Shown piece by piece: positions 12,434 through 25,060 of a stretch of 64,000 nt of DNA. Each line of letters begins with the position of its first letter. Position 1 is the first letter of the stretch. The DNA is from Hydractinia symbiolongicarpus (taxonomy: Eukaryota > Cnidaria > Hydrozoa > Anthoathecata > Hydractiniidae): positions 250,001 through 314,000 of the forward strand of contig NC_079876.1 of assembly GCF_029227915.1 (NCBI RefSeq). The letters run 5' to 3'. The position numbers were made by a program, and so were the translations under genes. The notes beneath the pieces were generated by a model. It saw nothing but the letters and a program-made list of their open reading frames with translations, was not told the DNA's origin and did not search any database.

Positions 12434-13729
12434 TTTAGTGGTGAAAAAATAATTTGAAAAAACGTTCGGGAAATGAGTTTACTCCCTGGGTACTTTCTTG
12501 GTATACTTTTGACTGTACGGAACGAGTCCGGGATTTACGGGAAATCGCGGATTTTTGTTTTCCGGCGATTAAACTTCTTTTATTCAGCGTCTCATCAAAT
12601 ATGAAAACATTTTTGAAAACTACAAGTCTCATGCGTTTTAGTGGTGAAAAGATAATTTAAAAAATCGTTTTGGAAATGGGTTTACTCACAGGGTACTTTC
12701 TTTGTATACATTCGACTATACGGGCCGAGCCCGGGATTTACGGGAAATCGCGGGTTTTCGTTTGCCGGCGATTAAACCACTTTCATTAAGCGTCTCATCA
12801 AAAATGAAAACATTTCTGAAAACTACAAGTCTCATGCATTTTAGTGGTGAAAAAATAATTTAAAAAATCGTTCGGGAAATGAGTTTACACCCCGGGTACT
12901 TTCTTTGTATACTTTTGACTATACGGGCCGAGTCCGGGATTTACGGGAAATCGCAGGTTTTCGTTTGCCGGCGATTAAACTTCTTTTATTCAGCGTCTCA
13001 TCAAAAATGAAAACATTTTTGAAAACTACAATTCTCATGCGTTTTAGTGGTGAAAAAATAATTTAAAAAATCGTTCAGGAAATGAGTTTACTGCCTGGGT
13101 ACTTTCTTTGTATACTTTGGACTATACGGGCCGAGTCCGGGATTTACGGGAAGTCGCGGGTTTTCGTTTGCCGGCGATTAAACTTCTTTTATTCAGCGTC
13201 TCATCAAAAATGAAAACATTTTTAAAAACTACAAGTCTCGTGGGCTTTAGTGGTGAAATAATAATTTGAAAAATCGTTCGGGAAATGAGTTTACACCCCG
13301 GGTACTTTCTTTGTATACTTTTGACTATACGGGCCGAGTCCGGGATTTACGGGAAATCGCAGGTTTTCGTTTGCCGGCGATTAAACTTCTTTTATTCAGA
13401 GTCTCATCAAAAATGAAAACATTTTTGAAAACTACAAGTCTCATGCGTTTTAGTGGTAAAAAAATAATTTAAAAAATCGTTCGGGAAATGAGTTTACTCC
13501 CTGGGTACTTTATTTGTATACTTTTGACTATACGGGCCGAGTCCGGGATTTACGGGAAATCGCGGATTTTTGTTTGCCGGCGATTAAACTTCTTTTATTC
13601 AGCGTCTCATCAAAAATGAAGACATTTTTGAAAACTACAAGTCTCATGCGTTTCAGTGGTGAAAAGATAATTTAAAAAATCGTTTTGGAAAGGGGTTTAC
13701 TCACAGGGTACTTTTTTTGTATACATTCG
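12434..13729 (+). repeat. Partial, older third copy of the distal 14-mer unit
   Basis: The segment aligns with 10,000 onward at a fixed offset of 2,434 bp (12 monomers less 2 bp), and so also with 7,160 onward. It shares the TTCTTGGTATAC monomer, the TTTGGACTATAC monomer at about 13,110 and the TCTCGTGGGC monomer at about 13,236. It differs at many more sites than the first two copies do from each other, for example GACTGTACGGAACGAG at about 12,510 and TTTTCCGGCG at about 12,558. This places its origin before the 6,061-11,740 duplication. Confidence 0.75.
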
Positions 13730-16700
13730 ACTATACGGGCCAAGCCCGGGATTTACGGGAAATCGCGGGTTTTCGTTTGCCGGCGATTAAACCACTTTCA
13801 TTAAGCGTCTCATCAAAAATGAAAACATTTCTGAAAACTACAAGTCTCATGCGTTTTAGTGGTAAAAAAATAATTTAAAAAATCGTTCGGGAAATGAGTT
13901 TACACCCCGGGTACTTTCTTTGTATACTTTTGACTATACGGGCCGAGTCCGGGATTTACGGGAAATCGCAGGTTTTCGTTTGCCGGCGATTAAACTTCTT
14001 TTATTCAGCGTCTAATCAAAAATAAAAACATTTTTAAAAACTACAAGTCTCATGCGTTTTAGTGGTGAAAAAATAATTTAAAAAATCGTTCGGGAAATGA
14101 GTTTACTCCCTGGGTATTTTCTTTGTATACTTTTTACTATACGGGCCGGGTCCAGGATTTACGGGAAGTCGCGGGTTTTCGTTTGCCGGCGATTAAACTT
14201 CTTTTATTCAGCGTCTCATCAAAAATGAAAACATTTTTAAAAACTACAAGTCTCATGGGCTTTAGTGGTGAAAAAATAATTTGAAAAATCGTTTGGGAAA
14301 TGAGTTTACTCCCTGGGTACTTTCTTTGTATACTTTTGACTATTCGGGCTGAGTCCGGGATTTACGGGAAATCGCAGGTTTTCGTCTGCTGGCGATTAAA
14401 CTTCTTTTATTCAGCGTCTCATCAAAAATGAAAACATTTTTGAAAACTACAAGTCTCATGCGTTTTAGTGGTGAAAAAATAATTTAAAAAATCGTTCGGG
14501 AAATGAGTTTACACCCTGGATACTTTCTTTGTATACTTTTGACTATAAGGGCCGAGTCCGGGATTTACGGGAAATCGCAGGTTTTCGTTTGCCGGCGATA
14601 AAACTTCTTTTATTCAGCGTCTCATCAAAAATGAAAACATTTTTAAAAACTACAAGTCTCATGCGTTTTAGTGGTGAAAAAATAATTTAAAAATTCGTTC
14701 GGGAAATAAGTTTACTCACTGGGTACTTTCCTTGTATACTTTTGATTATACGGGCCGAGTCCGGGATTTACGGGAAGTCGCAGGTTTACGTTTGCCGGCG
14801 ATTAAACTTCTTATATTCAGCGTCTCATCAAAAATGAAAACATTTTTGAAAACTACAAGTCTCATGCGTTTTAGTGGTGAAAAAATAATTTAAAAAATCG
14901 TTCGGGAAATGAGTTTACACCCCGGGTACTTTCTTTGTATACTTTTGACTATACGGGCCGAGTCCGGGATTTACGGGAAATTGCAGGTTTTCGTTTGCCG
15001 GCGATTAAACTTCTTTTATTCAGCGTCTAATCAAAAATAAAAACATTTTTGAAAACTACAAGTCTCATGCGTTTTAGTGGTGAAAAAATAATTTAAAAAA
15101 TCGTTCGGGAAATGAGTTTACTCCCTGGGTATTTTCTTTGTATACTTTTGACTATACGGGCCGAGTCCAGGATTTACGGGAAATCGCAGGTTTTCGTTTG
15201 CCGGCGATTAAACTTCTTTTATTCAGCGTCTCATCAAAAATGAAAACATTTTTGAAAACTACAATTCTCATGCGTTTTAGTGGTGAAAAAATAATTTAAA
15301 AAATCGTTCGGGAAATGATTTTACACCCCGGGTACTTTCTTTGTATACTTTTGACTATACGGGCCGAGTCCGGGATTTACGGGAAATCGCAGGTTTTCGT
15401 TTGCCGGCGATAAAACTTCTTTTATTCAGAGTCTCATCAAAAATGAAAACATTTTTAAAAACTACAAGTCTCATGCGTTTTAGTGGTGAAAAAATAATTT
15501 AAAAATTCGTTCGGGAAATAAGTTTACTCACTGGGTACTTTCCTTGTATACTTTTGATTATACGGGCCGAGTCCGGGATTTACGGGAAGTCGCAGGTTTA
15601 CGTTTGCCGGCGATTAAACTTCTTATATTCAGCGTCTCATCAAAAATGAAAACATTTTTGAAAACTACAAGTCTCATGCCTTTTAGTGGTGAGAAAATAA
15701 TTTAAAAAATCGTTCGGGAAATGAGTTTACACCCTGGGTACTTTCTTTGTATACTTTTGACTATACGGCCGAGTCCGGGATTTACGGGAAATCGCAGGTT
15801 TTCGTTTGCCGGCGATTAAACTTCTTTTATTCAGCGTCTCATCAAAAATGAAAACATTTTTGAAAACTACAAGTCTCATGCGTTTTAGTGGTAAAAAAAT
15901 AATTTAAAAAATCGTTCGGGAAATGAGTTTACACCCTGGGTACTTTCTTTGTATACTTTTGACTATACGGGCCAAGCCCAGGATTTACGGGAAATCGCGG
16001 GTTTTCGTTTGCCGGCGATTAAACCACTTTCATTAAGCGTCTCATCAAAAATGAAAACATTTCTGAAAACTACAAGTCTCATGCGTTTTAGTGGTAAAAA
16101 AATAATTTAAAAAATCGTTCGGGAAATGAGTTTACACCCCGGGTACTTTCTTTGTATACTTTTGACTATACGGGCCGAGTCCGGGATTTACGGGAAATCG
16201 CAGGTTTTCGTTTGCCGGCGATTAAACTTCTTTTATTAAGCGTCTAATCAAAAATAAAAACATTTTTGAAAACTACAAGTCTCATGCGTTTTAGTGGTGA
16301 AAAAATAATTTAAAAAATCGTTCGGGAAATGAGTTTACTCCCTGGGTATTTTCTTTGTATACTTTTTACTATACGGGCCGGGTCCAGGATTTACGGGAAG
16401 TCGCGGGTTTTCGTTTGCCGGCGATTAAACTTCTTTTATTCAGCGTCTCATCAAAAATGAAAACATTTTTAAAAACTACAAGTCTCATGGGCTTTAGTGG
16501 TGAAAAAATAATTTGAAAAATCGTTTGGGAAATGAGTTTACTCCCTGGGTACTTTCTTTGTATACTTTTGACTATACGGGCTGAGTCCGGGATTTACGGG
16601 AAATCGCAGGTTTTCGTCTGCTGGCGATTAAACTTCTTTTATTCAGCGTCTCATCAAAAATGAAAACATTTTTGAAAACTACAAGTCTCATGCGTTTTAG

Positions 16701-17140
16701 TGGTGAAAAAATAATTTAAAAAATCGTTCGGGAAATGAGTTTACACCCTGGATACTTTCTTTGTATACTTTTGACTATAAGGGCCGAGTCCGGGATTTAC
16801 GGGAAATCGCAGGTTTTCGTTTGCCGGCGATAAAACTTCTTTTATTCAGCGTCTCATCAAAAATGAAAACATTTTTAAAAACTACAAGTCTCATGCGTTT
16901 TAGTGGTGAAAAAATAATTTAAAAATTCGTTCGGGAAATAAGTTTACTCACTGGGTACTTTCCTTGTATACTTTTGATTATACGGGCCGAGTCCGGGATT
17001 TACGGGAAGTCGCAGGTTTACGTTTGCCGGCGATTAAACTTCTTATATTCAGCGTCTCATCACAAATGAAAACATTTTTGAAAACTACAAGTCTCATGCG
17101 TTTTAGTGGTGAAAAAATAATTTAAAAAATCGTTCGGGAA
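13730..17140 (+). repeat. 11-mer HOR, about 2,232-bp period, second copy partial
   Basis: CCAAGCCC monomers at about 13,740 and 15,972 are followed at a constant offset of 2,232 by matching monomers: GTGGTAAAAAAATAA, GGGCCGGGTCCAGG with CTTTTTACTATAC, CTGGATAC/TATAAGGG, and CTTTTGATTATAC. Inside copy one, CTTTTGATTATAC also recurs after 812 bp (14,744 and 15,556), so a 4-mer relation is nested within the 11-mer. The match ends near 17,140, where ACCCTGGG replaces ACCCCGGG. Confidence 0.8.
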
Positions 17141-20100
17141 ATTAGTTTACACCCTGGGTACTTTCTTTGTATACTTTTGACTATACGGCCGAGTCCAGGA
17201 TTTACGGGAAAACGCAGGTTTTCGTTTGCCGGCGATTAAACTTCTTTTATTCAGCGTCTCATCAAAAATGAAAACATTTTTGAAAACTACAAGTCTCATG
17301 CGTTTTAGTGGTGAAAAAATAATTTAAAAAATCGTTCGGGAAATAAGTTTACTCCCTGGGTACTTTCTTTGTATACTTTTGACTATACGGGCCAAGCCCC
17401 GGATTTACGGGAAAACGCGGGATTTCGTTTGCCGGCGATTAAACCTCTTTCTTTAAGCGTCTCATCAAAAAGGAAAACATTTTTGAAAACTACAAGTCTC
17501 ATGCGTTTTAGTGGTGAAAAAATAATTTAAAAAATCGTTCGGGAAATGAGTTTACTCCCTGGGTACTTTCTTTGTATACTTTTGACTATACGGGCCGAGT
17601 CCGGGATTTACGGGAAATCGCGGATTTTTGTTTGCCGGCGATTAAACTTCTTTTATTCAGCGTCTCATCAAAAATGAGAACATTTTTGAAAACTACAAGT
17701 CTCATGCGTTTTAGTGGTGAAAAGATAATTTAAAAAGTCGTTTTGGAAATGGGTTTTCTCACAGGGTACTTTCTTTGTATACATTCGACTATACGGGCCG
17801 AACCCGGGATTTACGGGAAATCGCGGATTTTCGTTTGCCGGCGATTAAACCACTTTCATTAAGCGTCTCATCAAAAATGAAAACATTTCTGAAAACTACA
17901 AGTCTCATGCGTTTTGGTGGTGAAAAAATAATTTAAAAAATCGTTCGGGAAATGAGTTTACACCCCGCGTACTTTCTTTGTATACTTTTGACTATACGGG
18001 CCGAGTCCGGGATTTACGGGAAATCGAAGGTTTTCGTTTGCCGGCGATTAAACTTCTTTTATTCAGCGTCTCATCAAAAATGAAAACATTTTTGAAAACT
18101 ACAATTCTCATGCGTTTTAGTGGTGAAAAAATAATTTAAAAAATCGTTCGGGAAATGAGTTTACTCCCTGGGTACTTTCTTTGTATACTTTTGAGTATAC
18201 GGGCCGAGTCCGGGATTTACGGGAAGTCGCGGGTTTTCGTTTGCCGGCGATTAAACTTCTTTTATTCAGCGTCTCATCAAAAATGAAAACATTTTTAAAA
18301 ACTACAAGTCTCGTGGGCTTTAGTGGTGAAATAATAATTTGAAAAATCGTTCGGGAAATGAGTTTACACCCCGGGTACTTTCTTTGTATACTTTTGACTA
18401 TACAGGCCGAGTCCGGGATTTACGGGAAATCGCAGGTTTTCGTTTGCCGGCGATTAAACTTCTTTTATTCAGCGTCTCATCAAAAATGAAAACATTTTTG
18501 AAAACTACAAGTCTCATGCGTTTTAGTGGTGAAAAAATAATTTAAAAAATCGTTCGGGAAATAAGTTTACTCCCTGGGTACTTTCTTTGTATACTTTTGA
18601 CTATACGGGCCAAGCCCCGGATTTACGGGAAAACGCGGGATTTCGTTTGCCGGCGATTAAACCTCTTTCTTTAAGCGTCTCATCAAAAAGGAAAACATTT
18701 TTGAAAACTACAAGTCTCATGCGTTTTAGTGGTGAAAAAATAATTTAAAAAATCGTTCGGGAAATGAGTTTACTCCCTGGGTACTTTCTTTGTATACTTT
18801 TGACTATACGGGCCGAGTCCGGGATTTACGGGAAATCGCGGATTTTTGTTTGGCGGCGATTAAACTTCTTTTATTCAGCGTCTCATCAAAAATGAGAACA
18901 TTTTTGAAAACTACAAGTCTCATGCGTTTTAGTGGTGAAAAGATAATTTAAAAAGTCGTTTTGGAAATGGGTTTTCTCACAGGGTACTTTCTTTGTATAC
19001 ATTCGACTATACGGGCCGAACCCGGGACTTACGGGAAATCGCGGATTTTCGTTTGCCGGCGATTAAACCACTTTCATTAAGCGTCTCATCAAAAATGAAA
19101 ACATTTCTGAAAACTACAAGTCTCATGCGTTTTGGTGGTGAAAAAATAATTTAAAAAATCGTTCGGGAAATGAGTTTACACCCCGCGTACTTTCTTTGTA
19201 TACTTTTGACTATACGGGCCGAGTCCGGGATTTACGGGAAATCGCAGGTTTTCGTTTGCCGGCGATTAAACTTCTTTTATTCAGCGTCTCATCAAAAATG
19301 AAAACATTTTTGAAAACTACAAGTCTCATGCGTTTTAGTGGTGAAAAAATAATTTAAAAAATCGTTCGGGAAATAAGTTTACTCCCTGGGTACTTTCTTT
19401 GTATACTTTTGACTATACGGGCCAAGCCCCGGATTTACGGGAAAACGCGGGATTTCGTTTGCCGGCGATTAAACCTCTTTCTTTAAGCGTCTCATCAAAA
19501 AGGAAAACATTTTTGAAAACTACAAGTCTCATGCGTTTTAGTGGTGAAAAAATAATTTAAAAAATCGTTCGGGAAATGAGTTTACTCCCTGGGTACTTTC
19601 TTTGTATACTTTTGACTATACGGGCCGAGTCCGGGATTTACGGGAAATCGCGGATTTTTGTTTGGCGGCGATTAAACTTCTTTTATTCAGCGTCTCATCA
19701 AAAATGAGAACATTTTTGAAAACTACAAGTCTCATGCGTTTTAGTGGTGAAAAGATAATTTAAAAAGTCGTTTTGGAAATGGGTTTTCTCACAGGGTACT
19801 TTCTTTGTATACATTCGACTATACGGGCCGAACCCGGGACTTACGGGAAATCGCGGATTTTCGTTTGCCGGCGATTAAACCACTTTCATTAAGCGTCTCA
19901 TCAAAAATGAAAACATTTCTGAAAACTACAAGTCTCATGCGTTTTGGTGGTGAAAAAATAATTTAAAAAATCGTTCGGGAAATGAGTTTACACCCCGCGT
20001 ACTTTCTTTGTATACTTTTGACTATACAGGCCGAGTCCGGGATTTACGGGAAATCGCAGGTTTTCGTTTGCCGGCGATTAAACTTCTTTTATTCAGCGTC

Positions 20101-21388
20101 TCATCAAAAATGAAAACATTTTTGAAAACTACAAGTCTCATGCGTTTTAGTGGTGAAAAAATAATTTAAAAAATCGTTCGGGAAATAAGTTTACTCCCTG
20201 GGTACTTTCTTTGTATACTTTTGACTATACGGGCCAAGCCCCGGATTTACGGGAAAACGCGGGATTTCGTTTGCCGGCGATTAAACCTCTTTCTTTAAGC
20301 GTCTCATCAAAAAGGAAAACATTTTTGAAAACTACAAGTCTCATGCGTTTTAGTGGTGAAAAAATAATTTAAAAAATCGTTCGGGAAATGAGTTTACTCC
20401 CTGGGTACTTTCTTTGTATACTTTTGACTATACGGGCCGAGTCCGGGATTTACGGGAAATCGCGGATTTTTGTTTGGCGGCGATTAAACTTCTTTTATTC
20501 AGCGTCTCATCAAAAATGAGAACATTTTTGAAAACTACAAGTCTCATGCGTTTTAGTGGTGAAAAGATAATTTAAAAAGTCGTTTTGGAAATGGGTTTTC
20601 TCACAGGGTACTTTCTTTGTATACATTCGACTATACGGGCCGAACCCGGGACTTACGGGAAATCGCGGATTTTCGTTTGCCGGCGATTAAACCACTTTCA
20701 TTAAGCGTCTCATCAAAAATGAAAACATTTCTGAAAACTACAAGTCTCATGCGTTTTGGTGGTGAAAAAATAATTTAAAAAATCGTTCGGGAAATGAGTT
20801 TACACCCCGCGTACTTTCTTTGTATACTTTTGACTATACGGGCCGAGTCCGGGATTTACGGGAAATCGCAGGTTTTCGTTTGCCGGCGATTAAACTTCTT
20901 TTATTCAGCGTCTCATCAAAAATGAAAACATTTTTGAAAACTACAATTCTCATGCGTTTTAGTGGTGAAAAAATAATTTAAAAAATCGTTCGGGAAATGA
21001 GTTTACTCCCTGGGTACTTTCTTTGTATACTTTTGAGTATACGGGCCGAGTCCGGGATTTACGGGAAGTCGCGGGTTTTCGTTTGCCGGCGATTAAACTT
21101 CTTTTATTCAGCGTCTCATCAAAAATGAAAACATTTTTAAAAACTACAAGTCTCGTGGGCTTTAGTGGTGAAATAATAATTTGAAAAATCGTTCGGGAAA
21201 TGAGTTTACACCCCGGGTACTTTCTTTGTATACTTTTGACTATACGGGCCGAGTCCGGGATTTACGGGAAATCGCAGGTTTTCGTTTGCCGGCGATTAAA
21301 CTTCTTTTATTCAGCGTCTCATCAAAAATGAAAACATTTTTGAAAACTACAAGTCTCGTGCGTTTTAGTGGTGAAAAAATAATTTAAA
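17141..21388 (+). repeat. 6-mer HOR with internal 4-mer (812-bp) expansion
   Basis: Naming monomers by order: P (GGCCAAGCCCCGG plus AAAAAGGAAAAC), Q (GCGGATTTTTG), R (CATTCGAC plus CGAACCCGGG), S (ACCCCGCGTAC), T (GAGTATAC), U (ACCCCGGGTAC). P occurs at about 17,389, 18,607, 19,419 and 20,231, spacings 1,218, 812 and 812. The order reads PQRSTU, PQR(S/U), PQR(S/U), PQRSTU, where (S/U) begins as S and ends as U. Copies two to four share TTTGGCGGCG and CCCGGGACTTACGG, both absent from the first, so they were amplified together. Confidence 0.85.
18183..18200. other. GTATACT/AGTATAC hairpin variant (example copy)
   Basis: At phase 46-63 the consensus has arms GTATA and TATAC around eight bases. 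Here C to G at phase 58 gives GTATACT and AGTATAC, a 7-bp perfect stem with a TTTG loop. The same variant is at about 1,949, 2,968, 21,025, 22,038, 24,269, 25,487, 28,937, 30,358 and in each 1,217-bp unit. Confidence 0.8.
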
Positions 21389-24300
21389 AAATCGTTCGGG
21401 AAATGAGTTTACTCCCTGGGTACTTTCTTTATATACTTTTGACTATGCGGGCAGAGTCCGGGATTTACGGGAAATCGCGGATTTTTGTTTGCCAGCGATT
21501 AAACTTCTTTTATTCAGCGTCTCATCAAAAATGAAAACATTTTTGAAAACTACAAGTCTCATGCGTTTTAGTGGTGAAAAGATAATTTAAAAAATCGTTT
21601 TGGAAATGGGTTTACTCACAGGGTACTTTCTTTGTATACATTCGACTATACGGGCCGAACCCGGCATTTACGGGAAATCGCGGATTTTCGTTTGCTGGCG
21701 ATTAAACCACTTTCATTAAGCGTCTTATCAAAAATGAAAACATTTCTGAAAACTACAAGTCTCATGCGTTTTAGTGGTGAAAAATTAATTTTAAAAATCG
21801 TTCGGGAAATGAGTTTACACCCCGGGCACTTTCTTTGTATACTTTTGACTATACGGGCCGAGTCCGGGATTTACGGTAAATCGCAGGTTTTTGTTTGCCG
21901 GCGATTAAACTTCTTTTATTCAGCGTCTCATCAAAAATGAAAACATTTTTGAAAACTACAATTCTCATGCGTTTTAGTGGTGAAAAAATAATTTAAAAAA
22001 TCGTTCGGGAAATGAGTTTACTCCCTGGGTACTTTCTTTGTATACTTTTGAGTATACGGGCCGAGTCCGGGATTTACGGGAAGTCGCGGGTTTTCGTTTG
22101 CTGGCGATTAAACCACTTTCATTAAGGGTCTCATCAAAAATGAAAACATTTCTGAAAACTACAAGTCTCATGCGTTTTAGTGGTGAAAAAATAATTTTAA
22201 AAATCGTTCGGGAAATGAGTTTCCACCCCGGGTACTTTCTTTGTATACTTTTGACTATACGGGCCGAGTCCGGGATTTACGGGAAATCGCAGGTTTTCGT
22301 TTGCCGGCGATTAAACTTCTTTTATTCAGCGTCTCATCAAAAATGAAAACATTTTTGAAAACTACAATTCTCATGCGTTTTAGTGGTGAAAAAATAATTT
22401 AAAAAATCGTTCGGGAAATGAGTTTACTCCCTGGGTACTTTCTTTGTATACTTTTGGGTATACGGGCCGAGTCCGGGATTTACGGGAAGTCGCGGGTTTT
22501 CGTTTGCCGACGATTAAACTTCTTTTATTCAGCGCCTCATCAAAAATGAAAACATTTTTAAAAACTACAAGTCTCGTGGGCTTTAGTGGTGAAATAATAA
22601 TTTGAAAAATCGTTCGGGAAATGAGTTTACACCCCAGGTACTTTCTTTGTATACTTTTGACTATACGGGCCGAGTGCGGGATTTACGGGAAATCGCAGGT
22701 TTTCGTTTGCCGGCGATTAAACTTCTTTTATTCAGCGTCTCATCAAAAATGAAAACATTTTTGAAAACTACAAGTCTCATGCGTTTTAGTGGTGAAAAAA
22801 TAATTTAAAAAATCGTTCGGGAAATGAGTTTACTCCCTGGGTACTTTCTTTGTATACTTTTCACTATACGGCCGACTCCGGGATTTACGGGAAATCGCGT
22901 GTTTTCGTTTGCCGGCGATTAAACTTCTTTTATTCGGCATCTCATCAAAAATGAAAACATTTTTAAAAACTACAAGTCTCGTGGGCTTTAGTGGTGAAAT
23001 AATAATTTGAAAAATCGTTCGGGAAATGAGTTTACACCCCGGGTACTTTCTTTGTATACTTTTGACTATACGGGCCGAGTCCGGGATTTACGGGAAATCG
23101 CGGATTTTTGTTTGCCGGCGATTAAACTTCTTTTATTCAGCGTCTCATCAAAAATGAAAACATTTTTGAAAACTACAAGTCTCATGCGTTTTAGTGGTGA
23201 AAAGATAATTTAAAAAATCGTTTTGCAAATGGGTTTACTCACAGGGTACTTTCTTTGTATACATTCGACTATACGGGCCGAACCCGGGATTTACGGGAAA
23301 TCGCGAATTTTCGTTTGCTGGCGATTAAACCACATTCATTAAGCGTCTCATCAAAAATGAAAACATTTCTGAAAACTACAAGTCTCATGCGTTTTAGTGG
23401 TTAAAAAATAATTTAAAAAATCGTTCGGGAAATGAGTTTACACCCCGGGTACTTTCTTTGTATACTTTTGACTATACGGCCGAGTCCAGGATTTACGGGA
23501 AATCGCAGGTTTTCGTTTGCCGGCGATTAAACTTCTTTTATTCAGCGTCTCATCAAAAATGAAAACATTTTTGAAAACTACAAGTCTCATGTGTTTTAGT
23601 GGTGAAAAAATAATTTAAAAAATCGTTCGGGAAATGAGTTTACTCCCTGGGTACTTTCTTTATATACTTTTGACTATGCGGGCAGAGTCCGGGATTTACG
23701 GGAAATCGCGGATTTTTGTTTGCCAGCGATTAAACTTCTTTTATTCAGCGTCTCATCAAAAATGAAAACATTTTTGAAAACTACAAGTCTCATGCGTTTT
23801 AGTGGTGAAAAGATAATATAAAAAATCGTTTTGGAAATGGGTTTACTCACAGGGTACTTTCTTTGTATACATTCGACTATACGGGCCGAACCCGGCATTT
23901 ACGGGAAATCGCGGATTTTCGTTTGCTGGCGATTAAACCACTTTCATTAAGCGTCTCATCAAAAATGAAAACATTTCTGAAAACTACAAGTCTCATGCGT
24001 TTTAGTGGTGAAAAATTAATTTTAAAAATCGTTCGGGAAATGAGTTTACACCCCGGGCACTTTCTTTGTATACTTTTGACTATACGGGCCGAGTCCGGGA
24101 TTTACGGTAAATCGCAGGTTTTCGTTTGCCGGCGATTAAACTTCTTTTATTCAGCGTCTCATCAAAAATGAAAACATTTTTGAAAACTACAATTCTCATG
24201 CGTTTTAGTGGTGAAAAAATAATTTAAAAAATCGTTCGGGAAATGAGTTTACTCCCTGGGTACTTTCTTTGTATACTTTTGAGTATACGGGCCGAGTCCG

Positions 24301-25060
24301 GGATTTACGGGAAGTCGCGGGTTTTCGTTTGCTGGCGATTAAACCACTTTCATTAAGCGTCTCATCAAAAATGAAAACATTTCTAAAAACTACAAGTCTC
24401 ATGCGTTTTAGTGGTGAAAAAATAATTTTAAAAATCGTTCGGGAAATGAGTTTCCACCCCGGGTACTTTCTTTGTATACTTTTGACTATACGGGCCGAGT
24501 CCGGGATTTACGGGAAATCGCAGGTTTTCGTTTGCCGGCGATTAAACTTCTTTTATTCAGCGTCTCATCAAAAATGAAAACATTTTTGAAAACTACAATT
24601 CTCATGCGTTTTAGTGGTGAAAAAATAATTTAAAAAATCGTTCGGGAAATGAGTTTACTCCCTGGGTACTTTCTTTGTATACTTTTGGGTATACGGGCCG
24701 AGTCCGGGATTTACGGGAAGTCGCGGGTTTTCGTTTGCCGACGATTAAACTTCTTTTATTCAGCGTCTCATCAAAAATGAAAACATTTTTAAAAACTACA
24801 AGTCTCGTGGGCTTTAGTGGTGAAATAATAATTTGAAAAATCGTTCGGGAAATGAGTTTACACCCCAGGTACTTTCTTTGTATACTTTTGACTATACGGG
24901 CCGAGTGCGGGATTTACAGGAAATCGCAGGTTTTCGTTTGCCGGCGATTAAACTTCTTTTATTCAGCGTCTCATCAAAAATGAAAACATTTTTGAAAACT
25001 ACAAGTCTCATGCGTTTTAGTGGTGAAAAAATAATTTAAAAAATCGTTCGGGAAATGAGT
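21389..25060 (+). repeat. 11-mer HOR, 2,231-bp period, second copy partial
   Basis: The marker TTTCTTTATATAC with GACTATGCGGGCAGAG is at about 21,430 and 23,661. The following CATTCGAC/CCCGGCATTTACGG monomer, the GAAAAATTAATTTTAAAAATC monomer and the GAGTATAC and GGGTATAC monomers all match at an offset of 2,231. A few substitutions separate the copies, for example GGGTCTC at about 22,128 against GCGTCTC at 24,359. Copy two leaves the register near 25,060. Confidence 0.8.
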
